Origin: Leptotrichia wadei
Lineage (GTDB): Bacteria > Fusobacteriota > Fusobacteriia > Fusobacteriales > Leptotrichiaceae
Reading direction: 5' to 3'
Length of the DNA: 64,000 bases
Assembly (NCBI RefSeq): GCF_007990545.2
Contig: NZ_AP019829.2
Span: forward strand, 1,302,001 to 1,366,000
Positions within the stretch are counted from its first letter, which is position 1; the number at the start of each line of letters is the position of its first letter. The position numbers and the translations under genes were made by a program. Shown in pieces: positions 37,181-45,833 of the stretch. The notes under the pieces were generated by a model. The model was not told the origin of the DNA. It did not search any database and saw nothing but the letters and a program-made list of their open reading frames with translations.

Positions 37181-37257
37181 TTATCAGTTATAACTTAGGT
37201 AAATAAATATGAAAATTTAAAAAGATTAGCTTTCACTTTATACAAAAACTAATCCTT
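37181..37257. repeat. Direct repeat and terminator after yoeB, copy 1
   Basis: 77 bp nearly identical to 37911-37987. It holds a minus-strand hairpin, AAGGATTAG / CTAATCTTT, ending in a T-run, which acts as the yoeB terminator. Confidence 0.75.
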
Positions 37258-37267
37258 ATTTAATCCA

Positions 37268-37543
37268 TTAAAATTCATAATGTGTCCACATACTGATAAT
37301 ATTTATTCTTTTTTCTTCCTCAATAACTTCATAAACAAGTCTATGCTGTTTATTAATTCTCCTTGAATAATATCCCTTCAAATCTTTCGTCAAAATCTCG
37401 TAAAATGGTGGCGTTTGAAAAGGATTTTTCTTTATAAGATTTATCAATTTATCTACATTATTTTTTAATGCTGGAAATTGTTTTATTTTCTCCTTGTCTT
37501 TATTAGCTTTCTTTAAAATATAAATCTTATATTCTTCTACCAT
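37268..37543 (-). CDS. yoeB: YoeB-family mRNA interferase toxin
   Basis: 91 residues. KIYILKKANKDKEKIKQF at the start and the signature GYYSRRINKQHRLVYEV then ISMWTHYEF place it in the Txe/YoeB family, whose members cut mRNA on the ribosome. His and Phe/Tyr of THYEF are the catalytic tail. It overlaps the antitoxin by 7 bases. Confidence 0.93.
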   Translation of the reverse strand: MVEEYKIYILKKANKDKEKIKQFPALKNNVDKLINLIKKNPFQTPPFYEILTKDLKGYYSRRINKQHRLVYEVIEEEKRINIISMWTHYEF

Positions 37544-37776
37544 TCAAAAACCTCATAATCATCACTAGTAGCATTCTTTGCAGTTTCAATCTTTTCTTTC
37601 ATATTTGGATCTGACAGCAAGTATAAAGTTTCTAGTAAACCGTTATATTCAGCTTCACTAATAATAATCGCATTTCCTTTTTTTGTATTCACATTAATAA
37701 CATCGTTATAATCAATCGCCGATTCTAAATAAGAAAATAAATTTTTTCTCAAATTAGTTGCATTTGTATTTGTCAC
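37537..37776 (-). CDS. yefM: YefM-family antitoxin
   Basis: 79 residues from the GTG at 37776, 8 bases after GGAG; a GTG at 37794 lies before that site and would add six residues. The N-terminus TNTNATNLRKNLFSYL is the Phd/YefM DNA-binding domain, IIISEAEYNGLLETLYLL its core, and the acidic tail SDDYEVFEW binds toxin. A TGTAC palindrome overlaps its promoter. Confidence 0.93.
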   Translation of the reverse strand: MTNTNATNLRKNLFSYLESAIDYNDVINVNTKKGNAIIISEAEYNGLLETLYLLSDPNMKEKIETAKNATSDDYEVFEW

Positions 37777-37796
37777 AAAAATCACTCCTTCCACTT

Positions 37797-37831
37797 ATGT
37801 ACATAATACAGTACATAAATAAAAAAGTCAA
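37797..37831 (-). promoter_or_regulatory. yefM promoter and autoregulatory palindrome
   Basis: TTGACT (37826-37831) and TATTAT (37803-37808) are 17 bp apart on the minus strand. ATGTAC and GTACAT (37797-37802, 37811-37816) flank the -10. TGTACA-type cores are the known YefM-binding element in Escherichia coli. Confidence 0.75.
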
Positions 37832-37910
37832 GATTTTTTTCATATCTTTATTTTTATTTTTTAGTTTGTTTATACAGAAATGCTTATGCTCTCAATTTTT
37901 AAAAAATTTT

Positions 37911-37987
37911 TTATCAGTTATAATTTAGTAAATAAATACGAAAATTAAAAAAGATTAGCTTTCACATTGTGCAAAAACTAATCCTTA
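37911..37987. repeat. Direct repeat and terminator after pectate lyase, copy 2
   Basis: 77 bp matching 37181-37257 with a few substitutions, including the same GGATTAG/CTAATC minus-strand hairpin. It is 73 bases after the pectate lyase stop. Confidence 0.75.
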
Positions 37988-38060
37988 ACAATTTTATTAT
38001 TTTATTATTTTATCAATTATTTATTATATATTTTTTATTTCAATTAAAACAAACTACATT

Positions 38061-39299
38061 TTATTTTTTAAATATTCCCGCATTATTTAAAACTTTATCT
38101 TTTACTTCATTTGTAGCATCTATTTTTTGATATAATGTAGGAACCCAATTCACTTTTGATAAACTTTCATCAAATTTATCAATTTTCTGTCCATTGAAAA
38201 TATTGTTAATAGTTGTAAGTTCTTTTCCACCAAAGACTTTTACAAAATCTTTATAATCTTTGTCTTTTACTTCTGCAACATTGTTTTCAGCATATATTTT
38301 TGAATTTTTTCCAACTCCTAAAGAATAAGAATAACTGTATTCACTATTTTTATTGTCTGATTGATAATAATTATTATATACATGAACCTTTCCAAATCTC
38401 ACTCTTGGTGCTCTTTGAACTAAATTATGAAAATAATTATGATGCAAAGTTACATTTAATTTCCCTTCATCTGTCATTTTTGAATCACTATTTCCTATCA
38501 AAATCGCTTTATTATGATTTTCAAAAATATTATATGATAAAGTTATGTAATCTGATTGATTTGATATATCAATTAACCCATCCCTATGCTCATATTTACG
38601 ATTAAAATATTTTTCAATAGTTTCAGGTCCATCTTGAAAATGGCAATGATCTATCCAAATATGAGTGCCACCCTTTATTGAAATACTGTCATATTCGGAA
38701 TTCCAGTTACCTTCTTTTCCATCTTTTGGATCCCATGATGGAAAATAATCATAAGGGGGCTCGAACATTATATTTCTTATAATTATATTATTAGAATCTA
38801 GGACTAAATCTACACCTTTTAATTTTGCATTTTTAATCCCAATTATACTTGTATTGGCAGGAACATGGACTGTAATACTTTTACTTTGATTTTTTTGAGA
38901 TTGTTCTCTTTTTGCTTCCTGATCTTCTTTCAGACTTTTAGGTGCTGAACTTTTAGAAGCATGAGTTTCCAAATATTTTTGAAAATCATACCCTTTAGCC
39001 ATATAATCTTCCATCTTTAAACTCTTACCATTATCATCTGTATCAAAATCTATTGTCCCATATATCATCAAAATCTTAGGTTCCGTATTTTTTCTGTTTC
39101 CAAGTGCTGCAACAAATTCTTTCTTATTTGTAACTTTGAATATATTTTTCTGAACAGCTTGAGTTCCACCCGTAGTTCCTTTACCTTCTGAAGCAAATCC
39201 ATCATTTTTAGCTAATACTTCTCGTATAAAATCAGTTTTTTCAGCCGAACACAAGATTAAAGAAATCATTAAACTAATTACTAAAACTATTTTTTTCAT
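38061..39299 (-). CDS. Secreted pectate lyase, polysaccharide lyase family 1
   Basis: 412 residues. A signal peptide (about 1-19) is followed by the right-handed beta-helix of PL1. WIDHCHFQDG near 213, DGLIDISNQSDYITLSYNIF near 237, NHNKAILIGNSDS near 258 and HHNYFHNLVQRAPRVRFGKV near 284 are the core motifs, with the Ca2+-binding Asp residues and the catalytic Arg (RAPRVRFG). It cleaves pectate-like polyuronides outside the cell. It is a lone gene between two yefM copies. Confidence 0.9.
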   Translation of the reverse strand: MKKIVLVISLMISLILCSAEKTDFIREVLAKNDGFASEGKGTTGGTQAVQKNIFKVTNKKEFVAALGNRKNTEPKILMIYGTIDFDTDDNGKSLKMEDYMAKGYDFQKYLETHASKSSAPKSLKEDQEAKREQSQKNQSKSITVHVPANTSIIGIKNAKLKGVDLVLDSNNIIIRNIMFEPPYDYFPSWDPKDGKEGNWNSEYDSISIKGGTHIWIDHCHFQDGPETIEKYFNRKYEHRDGLIDISNQSDYITLSYNIFENHNKAILIGNSDSKMTDEGKLNVTLHHNYFHNLVQRAPRVRFGKVHVYNNYYQSDNKNSEYSYSYSLGVGKNSKIYAENNVAEVKDKDYKDFVKVFGGKELTTINNIFNGQKIDKFDESLSKVNWVPTLYQKIDATNEVKDKVLNNAGIFKK

Positions 39300-39348
39300 T
39301 TTTTGTCTCCTTTACATTTTACTAAAGTATCCTCTCTTTGCATTTACA

Positions 39349-39427
39349 TTAAATCATTATAATCAATTGCTTATTCTAAACAAAAAAATAAAGTTTTTCT
39401 TAAATTAGTTGCATTTGTATTTGTCAT
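39349..39427 (-). pseudogene. Ghost of a second yefM antitoxin
   Basis: From the ATG at 39427 it reads TNTNATNLRKTLFFCLE, a stop, then AIDYND, i.e. the first 25 codons of YefM with a nonsense codon. The similarity to the intact locus extends upstream into its promoter (to about 39482). The rest of the antitoxin and any yoeB are missing. Confidence 0.75.
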
Positions 39428-39510
39428 AAAAATTACTCTTTCCATATATGTATATAATATAATATATAAATAAAAAGGTCAATATTTTTTCATATTTCAA
39501 TTTTTAGCAA

Positions 39511-40218
39511 CTATCTTTTAGCAATTGCCGTAAAAGTAAATTTATCAGGATGATAAGTTATTGTTTCGTATTGGAAAAGATTTCCGTTAGATAAATAAGC
39601 ATAAGTTTCAATAACTACAACTCTGTCAATATTTTCCAGATTTATATACCGTCTTTCTTCATCTGTTGCACTTCTGAACTTTATTTCCCGCCTTGAATAG
39701 GATATTTTTAAATTTAGTTCATTTTCCAGATATTCATAGATAGATTTACTGGCTATTTCATCATTTAAATAAGTGACGATTTTTCTATCAAAATAGGAAA
39801 TGGCATACTGCACAACTTCACCATCCAAAGAATAAGTACGGACAACCTTATAAAAATCAGCCGTTTTAGAGACATTAAATTTTTCCATTAGTTCCTCAAC
39901 ACCTTGTACTATGTATAGACTAACTAAATTTGCCTTGACATCTATATTTTTTATCTTATTCAATTCTTGAAATGTCTGTATCGAAGTAAGCGAAATATTT
40001 TTCAAATCTCCTTTTTCCAGCACAATCGACTTTTTTCCCTTTATTTTTTGAATATATCCCTCAGACTCCAATAATGCAAGTGCCTTTCTAACAGTAAGTA
40101 CCGAACAGGAATAATCTATCGCCAAATCAGCCTCACTTTTTAAGTAGTCTTTTGACTTTAATTTTCCATCTTTTATTTGTTTTTTTATATTTTCATAAAC
40201 TTCCTTATATTTACTCAT
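39511..40218 (-). CDS. GntR/HutC-family regulator with UTRA domain
   Basis: 235 residues from the ATG at 40218, after GGAAAGG; an ATG at 40236 lies before that site. N-terminal winged helix (KYKEVYENIKKQI, SEADLAIDYSCSVLTVRKAL near 35, EGYIQKIKGKKS) and a UTRA effector domain (about 90-230) with VVRTYSLDGEVVQYAISYF. Related to the TreR/phosphosugar-sensing branch. It is divergent from an SDR gene and may control it. Whether it binds the PTS/malQ palindrome is unknown. Confidence 0.85.
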   Translation of the reverse strand: MSKYKEVYENIKKQIKDGKLKSKDYLKSEADLAIDYSCSVLTVRKALALLESEGYIQKIKGKKSIVLEKGDLKNISLTSIQTFQELNKIKNIDVKANLVSLYIVQGVEELMEKFNVSKTADFYKVVRTYSLDGEVVQYAISYFDRKIVTYLNDEIASKSIYEYLENELNLKISYSRREIKFRSATDEERRYINLENIDRVVVIETYAYLSNGNLFQYETITYHPDKFTFTAIAKR

Positions 40219-40393
40219 TTCGCAATACCTTTCCATAGTAATTAATATATTATACTTTAATTTATTTAAAATAACAACCAGAATATATCTTTTTTATTTT
40301 CCAAAACATCTATATATATGTACTGATTTTTTAAAAAGATATGTTATAATAAGTTTGTAAGAAAAATTAACTACTCAAAGGAGATGATTTAAA

Positions 40394-41137
40394 ATGGCTG
40401 TTAAAAACAAAGTCGTTATTGTTACAGGAGCTTCTTCAGGAATTGGAAAAGCTACTGCAAAATTACTAGGAGAAAGTGGCGCAAAAGTCGTACTTGCTGC
40501 AAGAAATGAAGACAAATTACAGCAAGCTGTTGCTGAAATAAAGGAAAAAGGAGGAGAAGCAGCTTACAAAGTGACAGATGTATCAAAAAGAGAGGAAGTA
40601 AAAGCATTGGTTGATTTTGCAATTTCTGAATACGGAAAAATAGATGTTATTTTCAATAATGCGGGATTAATGCCAAACGCACCATTGTCAGAACTAAAAA
40701 ATAGTGAATGGGATGAAATGATAGATGTGAACTTAAAAGGTGTCTTAAATGGTATTGAAGCTGTACTTCCACATTTTATCAAGCAAAAATCTGGACATGT
40801 TATTAGCACATCTTCTGTTGCTGGACTAAACACATATCTTGGAGCAGGAGTATACTGTGCCACAAAACACGGTGTAAAAGCACTAATGGAAGTACTAAGA
40901 AAAGAAAGTGCCAATGAAAAAATGAATGTCCGTACAACAACTTTATATTTAGGAGCATTCAGAACTGAACTTGCAACACGTATCACAAATAAAGCAATTA
41001 AGGAAAGAATTGAATTTCTTTACGACACAATTGGAGCAGATCCTATAATAGTTGCCGAAGCTGTAAAATTTGCGATTGATTTGCCAGAAGAAGTTAGCAT
41101 GAACGAAATCACGCTTTACCCAACAGCACAATTATAA
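40394..41137 (+). CDS. Short-chain dehydrogenase/reductase (classical SDR)
   Basis: 247 residues. VIVTGASSGIGKATAKL binds the nucleotide, NNAG near 88, and the catalytic Ser (STSSVAG) and YCATKHG near 154 complete the active site. It reduces or oxidises a carbonyl with NAD(P); substrate unknown. AAAGGAG precedes the ATG. The regulator at 39511 is divergent. A terminator ends it at 41293-41334. Confidence 0.9.
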   Translation: MAVKNKVVIVTGASSGIGKATAKLLGESGAKVVLAARNEDKLQQAVAEIKEKGGEAAYKVTDVSKREEVKALVDFAISEYGKIDVIFNNAGLMPNAPLSELKNSEWDEMIDVNLKGVLNGIEAVLPHFIKQKSGHVISTSSVAGLNTYLGAGVYCATKHGVKALMEVLRKESANEKMNVRTTTLYLGAFRTELATRITNKAIKERIEFLYDTIGADPIIVAEAVKFAIDLPEEVSMNEITLYPTAQL

Positions 41138-41174
41138 ACTTATTTAAACTTTTTCTTAAAAGAATACTTTGATT

Positions 41175-41254
41175 GATAAAGTTATTTGTTTTGATTTAAT
41201 TTAAAATATTTCTTGAAAATATGTTATTAGTTTAAATGTACAGTTTTTTTAAAT
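41175..41254 (+). repeat. fabV-upstream-like repeat behind the SDR gene
   Basis: About 80 bp matching the fabV upstream segment 43933-44029 in the same orientation (shared AATTTAAAATATTTCTTGAA and TTTAAATGTACA). No gene follows; the next bases resemble the fabV terminator region. Confidence 0.65.
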
Positions 41255-41292
41255 AGACTATTCTTGATTTAAACTAAATATTATTCTTTGGA

Positions 41293-41334
41293 CTGCACCT
41301 CTAATCTTGTTTATGTCCAAAATTTTAGGTGCAG
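41293..41334 (+). terminator. Intrinsic terminator after the SDR gene
   Basis: CTGCACCT and AGGTGCAG form a perfect 8-bp stem, followed by CTTATTTTTT. The rest of 41335-41454 holds nothing gene-like. Confidence 0.8.
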
Positions 41335-41454
41335 CTTATTTTTTCAACCTTTATTTAATCTTACAATAAGATTTTCATTATAGATTTTTTCAATAAGTAA
41401 ATACAAATCTTAATATTGTGGGAAATTTTTTTTGTTTTATACTACATTTAGATT

Positions 41455-42360
41455 TTACAAAACTTTCTTTTTCAAATACTTCCACAAAACTATCATTAAC
41501 ACTGTCATTATTATAAAAATTATTATTAATGCCCAAAATCCTGTATCTTGAAGCGGTAACTTCACATTCATTCCATAAAATCCAAAAATCATATTTGGAA
41601 CTGTAATTAGTATTGTCGCCGCTGCCAAAACTTTCATTGTGATATTCATATTATTTCCAATATATGATGAATATGTTTCTCGTGTTGTTTTACAGATTTC
41701 ACAGTATGAAAACGACAAATCAAGTGTAAAGTTTATCTCTTGCAAAATTCTCGTCATGTATTCTTCAAATTGCTGAAATTGCTCATCTTCTTTCAAATTC
41801 TCAACAACATAATCCAAGTTTCTCATAGCAATATTGTAAACATAAAAACCTTGCTCCACTTCCGAAAGTGAAATCAATTTCTCATTACTTTGCTGCTCCC
41901 TTAAAACCGTTTCAATCTTGTCGTGTTCTCCAATTAAAATTCGTACATATTTATACAAACTTTGAGAAATTTTATGAAGCATATTTAGAAAAAAACGATT
42001 TTCTTCAAGAATATCATCTCTCAATTCAGCATATTCTTCAACAAAATCATAAAAATCTTCAAAATAATCATCATCCAAAATGACAACCTTATCCTCCCTC
42101 ATACAAATTACAATTGGATTAATTTCGTAAGATGTAACCTCTTTATCTATCACAGGTTTCTTCACAGTCGGATAATACAATTTATAAATTTCCCAGTCTG
42201 ATTTTGAGATCCTCGGAGTAAAAATTTCTTCATCAATTACATTTTTTATCTTTTCCTCATCCATCTCCAATCTTTCAGATACAATTCTATAATCTTCATC
42301 TTTTAAATTATACACATAAGAAATTGTTTTCCCACTTTTTGTATCTATTCTTTTTATCAT
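41455..42360 (-). CDS. corA: CorA-type magnesium/divalent-metal channel
   Basis: 301 residues from the ATG at 42360, nine bases after GAGG; the ATG at 42369 overlaps that site. A soluble N-terminal funnel (about 1-235) is followed by two C-terminal membrane helices with the selectivity motif IFGFYGMNVKLPL between them near 262. GMN-motif channels admit Mg2+ or related ions. It stands alone. No Mg2+-sensing leader was seen. Confidence 0.92.
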   Translation of the reverse strand: MIKRIDTKSGKTISYVYNLKDEDYRIVSERLEMDEEKIKNVIDEEIFTPRISKSDWEIYKLYYPTVKKPVIDKEVTSYEINPIVICMREDKVVILDDDYFEDFYDFVEEYAELRDDILEENRFFLNMLHKISQSLYKYVRILIGEHDKIETVLREQQSNEKLISLSEVEQGFYVYNIAMRNLDYVVENLKEDEQFQQFEEYMTRILQEINFTLDLSFSYCEICKTTRETYSSYIGNNMNITMKVLAAATILITVPNMIFGFYGMNVKLPLQDTGFWALIIIFIIMTVLMIVLWKYLKKKVL

Positions 42361-42474
42361 AGCAACCATCCTCGATTATTCCTAAAATTTTTACTTTATG
42401 AATAAATTATATCAAAAAACAGAGGCTATTTCAATTTTCAAAAAATTTTTTAATATGCAAATGACTTTTTTATC

Positions 42475-42900
42475 CTATAAACTTTCAAGCCAGTTCACAA
42501 ATTCTAAAAACACCTCTATTTCTGTTATTTGTTGCAAATATCTCAAGTCAATATATTTCCCAGATTTTTCATGACAAAAGAACTCAATATCCCAAAATTC
42601 TGTTTCAATAAATCCTAATTTTGGATCATATTTAAAATATGAAAATTTATCAAGGTTTTTCCTGAAGTATTTTAATTTTGCATAACATAATTGATATTTT
42701 CTAAAAATAACTTCTAATATCGTATTCTTCAAGATAAAATTATGCGAAAAATAGACTCTTTCAGGAACATTATTTTTAGTCGTCATCCATTGCCTTTTAT
42801 CATTTAATTTTAATTTATATTTGTTTATATAATTTATTTTATCTTCTGACAACTCATTTTTTAATTTTTCTTCCAAAATCATTAATTTTTTATCGTCCAA
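42475..42900 (-). CDS. Hypothetical protein
   Basis: 141 residues, soluble, Lys/Phe/Tyr-rich, no signal or membrane segment and no recognised domain. It starts in MDDKKLMILEEKLKNEL, likely helical, and ends LEFVNWLESL. Convergent spacing suggests an independent gene. Confidence 0.55.
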   Translation of the reverse strand: MDDKKLMILEEKLKNELSEDKINYINKYKLKLNDKRQWMTTKNNVPERVYFSHNFILKNTILEVIFRKYQLCYAKLKYFRKNLDKFSYFKYDPKLGFIETEFWDIEFFCHEKSGKYIDLRYLQQITEIEVFLEFVNWLESL

Positions 42901-42933
42901 TTTTTACTTCTCCTTTTTATATTTTTCTAATTT

Positions 42934-42988
42934 AAAAATAACACAATTCATCCCGTATTTTTATTTACGAGTTTCCTTGTGTTATTTT
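42934..42988 (-). terminator. Intrinsic terminator of the SDR gene at 42999
   Basis: AAAATAACACAA and TTGTGTTATTTT form a perfect 12-bp stem with a 31-base loop carrying a small inner stem. It lies 10 bases after the SDR stop. Confidence 0.75.
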
Positions 42989-42998
42989 ATAAAGTTTC

Positions 42999-43823
42999 CT
43001 ATCTTCCAACAGTAGTTCCACCATCAATTGACAAGCATTCGCTTGTGATTTCCTTTGCAAAATCAGAAGCTAAAAAAGCAGTTGCATATGCTATGTCTTT
43101 TCCACTTTGAGCATGACCTAAAGGTATTAGTGATTCTACGGATTTTTTCCATAATTCTTCACGAACTTCTGGTGATACTTCTTCTTTATTGTTAGGATCC
43201 CAGTTATGTGACATTCCATCTAATATTTCTTCCCACATTGATGTACGGATAATTCCTGGTAAAATACCGTTTACACGGACATTATACGGTGCTCCTCTTC
43301 TTGCTCCACTTTGAACCAATGAAGTAACTCCTGCTTTTGAAGCACAGTAAATTTGCAACATATCCATTCCTTCTCTACCAGCAATTGATGATACCAGTAT
43401 TATATTTCCAAATTTTTGCTTCATCATAGTTTCTAAAGAATGTTTCAGAACTAATGCAGACCCTACAACATTAATATTCAGTACTCTTTGCATTTCTTTT
43501 GCATTTGTATAAAGTAAGTCCTGTATAGAAATTACTCCAGCTGCATTTACTACCGCATCTAATTCCCCATTTCCTAATGCTTTTGCTTCTTCTACCATTT
43601 TTTGAACTTCTTCTTCATTTGAAACATCACATTTTGTGAAATCTGCTTTTACTCCAAAATTTTTAAGTTCAGCAACCGTTTTTTCAGCTTCTTCTGTATT
43701 AAAATCACCAATATGAACATTTGCTCCACAAGATGCAAAAAGTAATGCCATATCTTTTCCCAAACCTTTTGCCGCTCCTGTCACTAAAACTGTTTTTCCT
43801 GTAAAATCAATAGTCATTCCCAT
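42999..43823 (-). CDS. Short-chain dehydrogenase, sugar/polyol type
   Basis: 274 residues from the ATG at 43823; the earlier ATG (43838) is part of the GGAG site. VLVTGAAKGLGKDMALLFA, NAAGV near 94, SSIAG near 145 and YCASKAGV near 158 are the SDR motifs. The C-terminal DFAKEITSECLSIDGGTT matches family members with a bound-substrate loop. Substrate unresolved. It is divergent from fabV. Confidence 0.88.
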   Translation of the reverse strand: MGMTIDFTGKTVLVTGAAKGLGKDMALLFASCGANVHIGDFNTEEAEKTVAELKNFGVKADFTKCDVSNEEEVQKMVEEAKALGNGELDAVVNAAGVISIQDLLYTNAKEMQRVLNINVVGSALVLKHSLETMMKQKFGNIILVSSIAGREGMDMLQIYCASKAGVTSLVQSGARRGAPYNVRVNGILPGIIRTSMWEEILDGMSHNWDPNNKEEVSPEVREELWKKSVESLIPLGHAQSGKDIAYATAFLASDFAKEITSECLSIDGGTTVGR

Positions 43824-43932
43824 TTTACTCATCTCCATATTCTTTTATTATTTTAATATTTTTTTGTTACTTCTCTCTTCTTTATTAGTTTACCACATAA
43901 CTTATTTTAGTCAATATTTTTAAAATTATTTT

Positions 43933-44029
43933 GATAACCAAAGTTATTTATTTTTACTTAATTTAAAATATTTCTTGAAAACTTAACTTAAAATATGTTA
44001 TCATTTTAAATGTACATGTTTTTTAAAAA
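43933..44029 (+). repeat. fabV upstream segment, copy of 41175-41254
   Basis: The same sequence block as behind the SDR gene, here followed by TATAAT (44040-44045) and the AGGAGG of fabV. It may carry regulatory sites. Confidence 0.6.
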
Positions 44030-44071
44030 ATAAAAAATGATATAATAAATAATTTTAGGAGGAAAAAATAA

Positions 44072-45265
44072 ATGGTTATAAAACCTAGATTAAAAGGTGG
44101 TTTAGCACTTACAAATCACCCAATTGGAGCAAAGGAATTTGTAAAAAGACAAATTGACTATGTAAAATCGCAAGATAAGTATAAAGGTCCAAAAAAAGTG
44201 CTGATTATTGGGTCTTCTTCTGGATATGGGCTTGCAACAAGAATCTCCCTTGCTTTTGGTGCTGGAGCTGAAACTATTGGAGTGGCATTTGAAAAAGGTA
44301 TAGAAGGGAAAAGAACTGGATCTGCTGGATGGTGGAACACAATTGCATTTGATGAAGCTGCTGAAAAGGAAGGATTAAAATATAAGAATTTCATTGGTGA
44401 TGCTTTTTCATTTGAAATGAAAGATGATGTAATAAAATTTATTAAAGAAGAATTTGGCGGGAAAATTGATTTGTTAATTTACAGTTTAGCAAGCGGAGTT
44501 AGGACTGATCCTATTGATGGCATAACTTACCGTTCAGCATTAAAATCTACTACAAAGGAAATTACAGGACCAACTATCAATTTTGAAAAGGAAACTATGG
44601 AAGAAACAACAATGGGTGTTGCAACTCCTGAAGAAATTAAAAGTACTATAAAAGTTATGGGTGGAGAGGACTGGAAATTATGGATTGAAGCACTTGATAA
44701 AGGCGGAGTTCTTTCTGAAGGCTTTAAAACAGTAGCTTACTCATATTTAGGACCAAAAGTAACTTACGGAATTTATAAGGAAGGTACAATTGGAGCGGCA
44801 AAAAGAGATTTGGAACATACTTCTGATGTTTTAAATGACTTTTTGAAGGAAAAATATAATGGAGAGGCTTATGTTTCATTAAGTAAAGCATTAATGACAA
44901 AAGCAAGTGCAGTTATCCCTATTTTCCCATTATACGCAGCATTGCTTTATAAAGTAATGAAGGAAAAAGGTATTCACGAAGGTACAATCCAACAAAAACA
45001 TAGATTATTAACTCAAATGGTTTATGGAAATCATCCAGTAATTGATGACGAAAGAAGATTACGTCCAGATAACTGGGAAATGCGTGAAGACGTTCAAGCT
45101 GAAGTTGAAGCACTTTGGGACAAAATTACACCAGAAAACTTTAAGGAAATAAGTGATTATGCTGGAGCAAGGGAAGAATTCATGCAATTAAACGGATTTG
45201 ACTTTGACAATGTAGATTACGATGCTGATCTTGATTTAGAAGAATTAGCAAAATTAAGACCTTAA
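44072..45265 (+). CDS. fabV: Enoyl-ACP/trans-2-enoyl-CoA reductase, FabV
   Basis: 397 residues, usual FabV length. It performs the last reduction of fatty-acid elongation with NADH and is naturally insensitive to triclosan in studied members. Motifs: PRLKGGLALTNHPIG at the start, VLIIGSSSGYGLATRISLAF near 44, and the active-site YSYLGPKVTYGIYKEGTIGA near 226-245 with its Tyr/Lys pair. AGGAGG lies upstream of the ATG. Confidence 0.95.
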   Translation: MVIKPRLKGGLALTNHPIGAKEFVKRQIDYVKSQDKYKGPKKVLIIGSSSGYGLATRISLAFGAGAETIGVAFEKGIEGKRTGSAGWWNTIAFDEAAEKEGLKYKNFIGDAFSFEMKDDVIKFIKEEFGGKIDLLIYSLASGVRTDPIDGITYRSALKSTTKEITGPTINFEKETMEETTMGVATPEEIKSTIKVMGGEDWKLWIEALDKGGVLSEGFKTVAYSYLGPKVTYGIYKEGTIGAAKRDLEHTSDVLNDFLKEKYNGEAYVSLSKALMTKASAVIPIFPLYAALLYKVMKEKGIHEGTIQQKHRLLTQMVYGNHPVIDDERRLRPDNWEMREDVQAEVEALWDKITPENFKEISDYAGAREEFMQLNGFDFDNVDYDADLDLEELAKLRP

Positions 45266-45310
45266 TTTTAAAGATTTACAAAAATAAAATTTATAAAATA
45301 AAAAAAAATT

Positions 45311-45360
45311 AGACTATCTTGATTTAGAATAAAAATTAATCTTTTCAAATAGTCTTTTTT
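45311..45360 (+). terminator. fabV intrinsic terminator
   Basis: AGACTAT and ATAGTCT pair across a 31-base loop and end in TTTTTT. The first arm is preceded by an A-run, so it may also serve the convergent gene at 45368. Confidence 0.7.
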
Positions 45361-45367
45361 ATTTTTA

Positions 45368-45805
45368 TTAAATCTCCACCATAATTTCGCTTTTTAAATC
45401 AAATTCCATTCTCAAAAACTTTTTCCAGCTTTCCAAAACTTTTTTATACTCTTCAAACTTACAGCTCCACAGCGGATATTCCTCACAAATCCCAAAAATT
45501 GTATGCTCAAATTCCACTTTATTCTTATCAATTTTATGCTGAAAAGCTTGACCATCCCAAGTAGTTTCACGTAATTCCCCACTTTCAATTTGTTTCAATT
45601 TAGGCAATAGAATATCAATTATTTTCGTGTCTGGGAAATCTTCCATTATTCCAGTTATTAAATATTTTGTATATTCTTTTTTCTTTTTTTCTAAATATCT
45701 GTTTTTTTTCTTATTTTTTTCTATTTCTAGTTCAGAAAATTTTATTTCTGGAAATGCAGTCAGCCCAAAATCTTCATCATCATAATAGCCAAATTTTATA
45801 ATCAT
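45368..45805 (-). CDS. Probable immunity protein for the EndoU toxin
   Basis: 145 residues, soluble, charged. FGYYDDEDFGLTAFPEIKFSEL, then TTWDGQAFQHKIDKNKVEFE and a helical tail ending FLRMEFDLKS. It follows the EndoU gene by 28 bases in the same direction, the usual toxin-immunity order. Small immunity proteins with a WDG...F core accompany other toxins. The exact family is not certain. Confidence 0.65.
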   Translation of the reverse strand: MIIKFGYYDDEDFGLTAFPEIKFSELEIEKNKKKNRYLEKKKKEYTKYLITGIMEDFPDTKIIDILLPKLKQIESGELRETTWDGQAFQHKIDKNKVEFEHTIFGICEEYPLWSCKFEEYKKVLESWKKFLRMEFDLKSEIMVEI

Positions 45806-45833
45806 TATGCTTTTCCTTTCTTCAAACTAATTT

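Noticed and set aside
39511-40236. GntR regulator as the factor binding the PTS/malQ palindrome
   Set aside because: The 16-mer is not found near its own gene, and the genes are 30 kb apart. Possible but unsupported.
40564-40986. 140-codon minus-strand frame opposite the SDR gene
   Set aside because: Shadow of a clear SDR on the plus strand; no ribosome-binding site.
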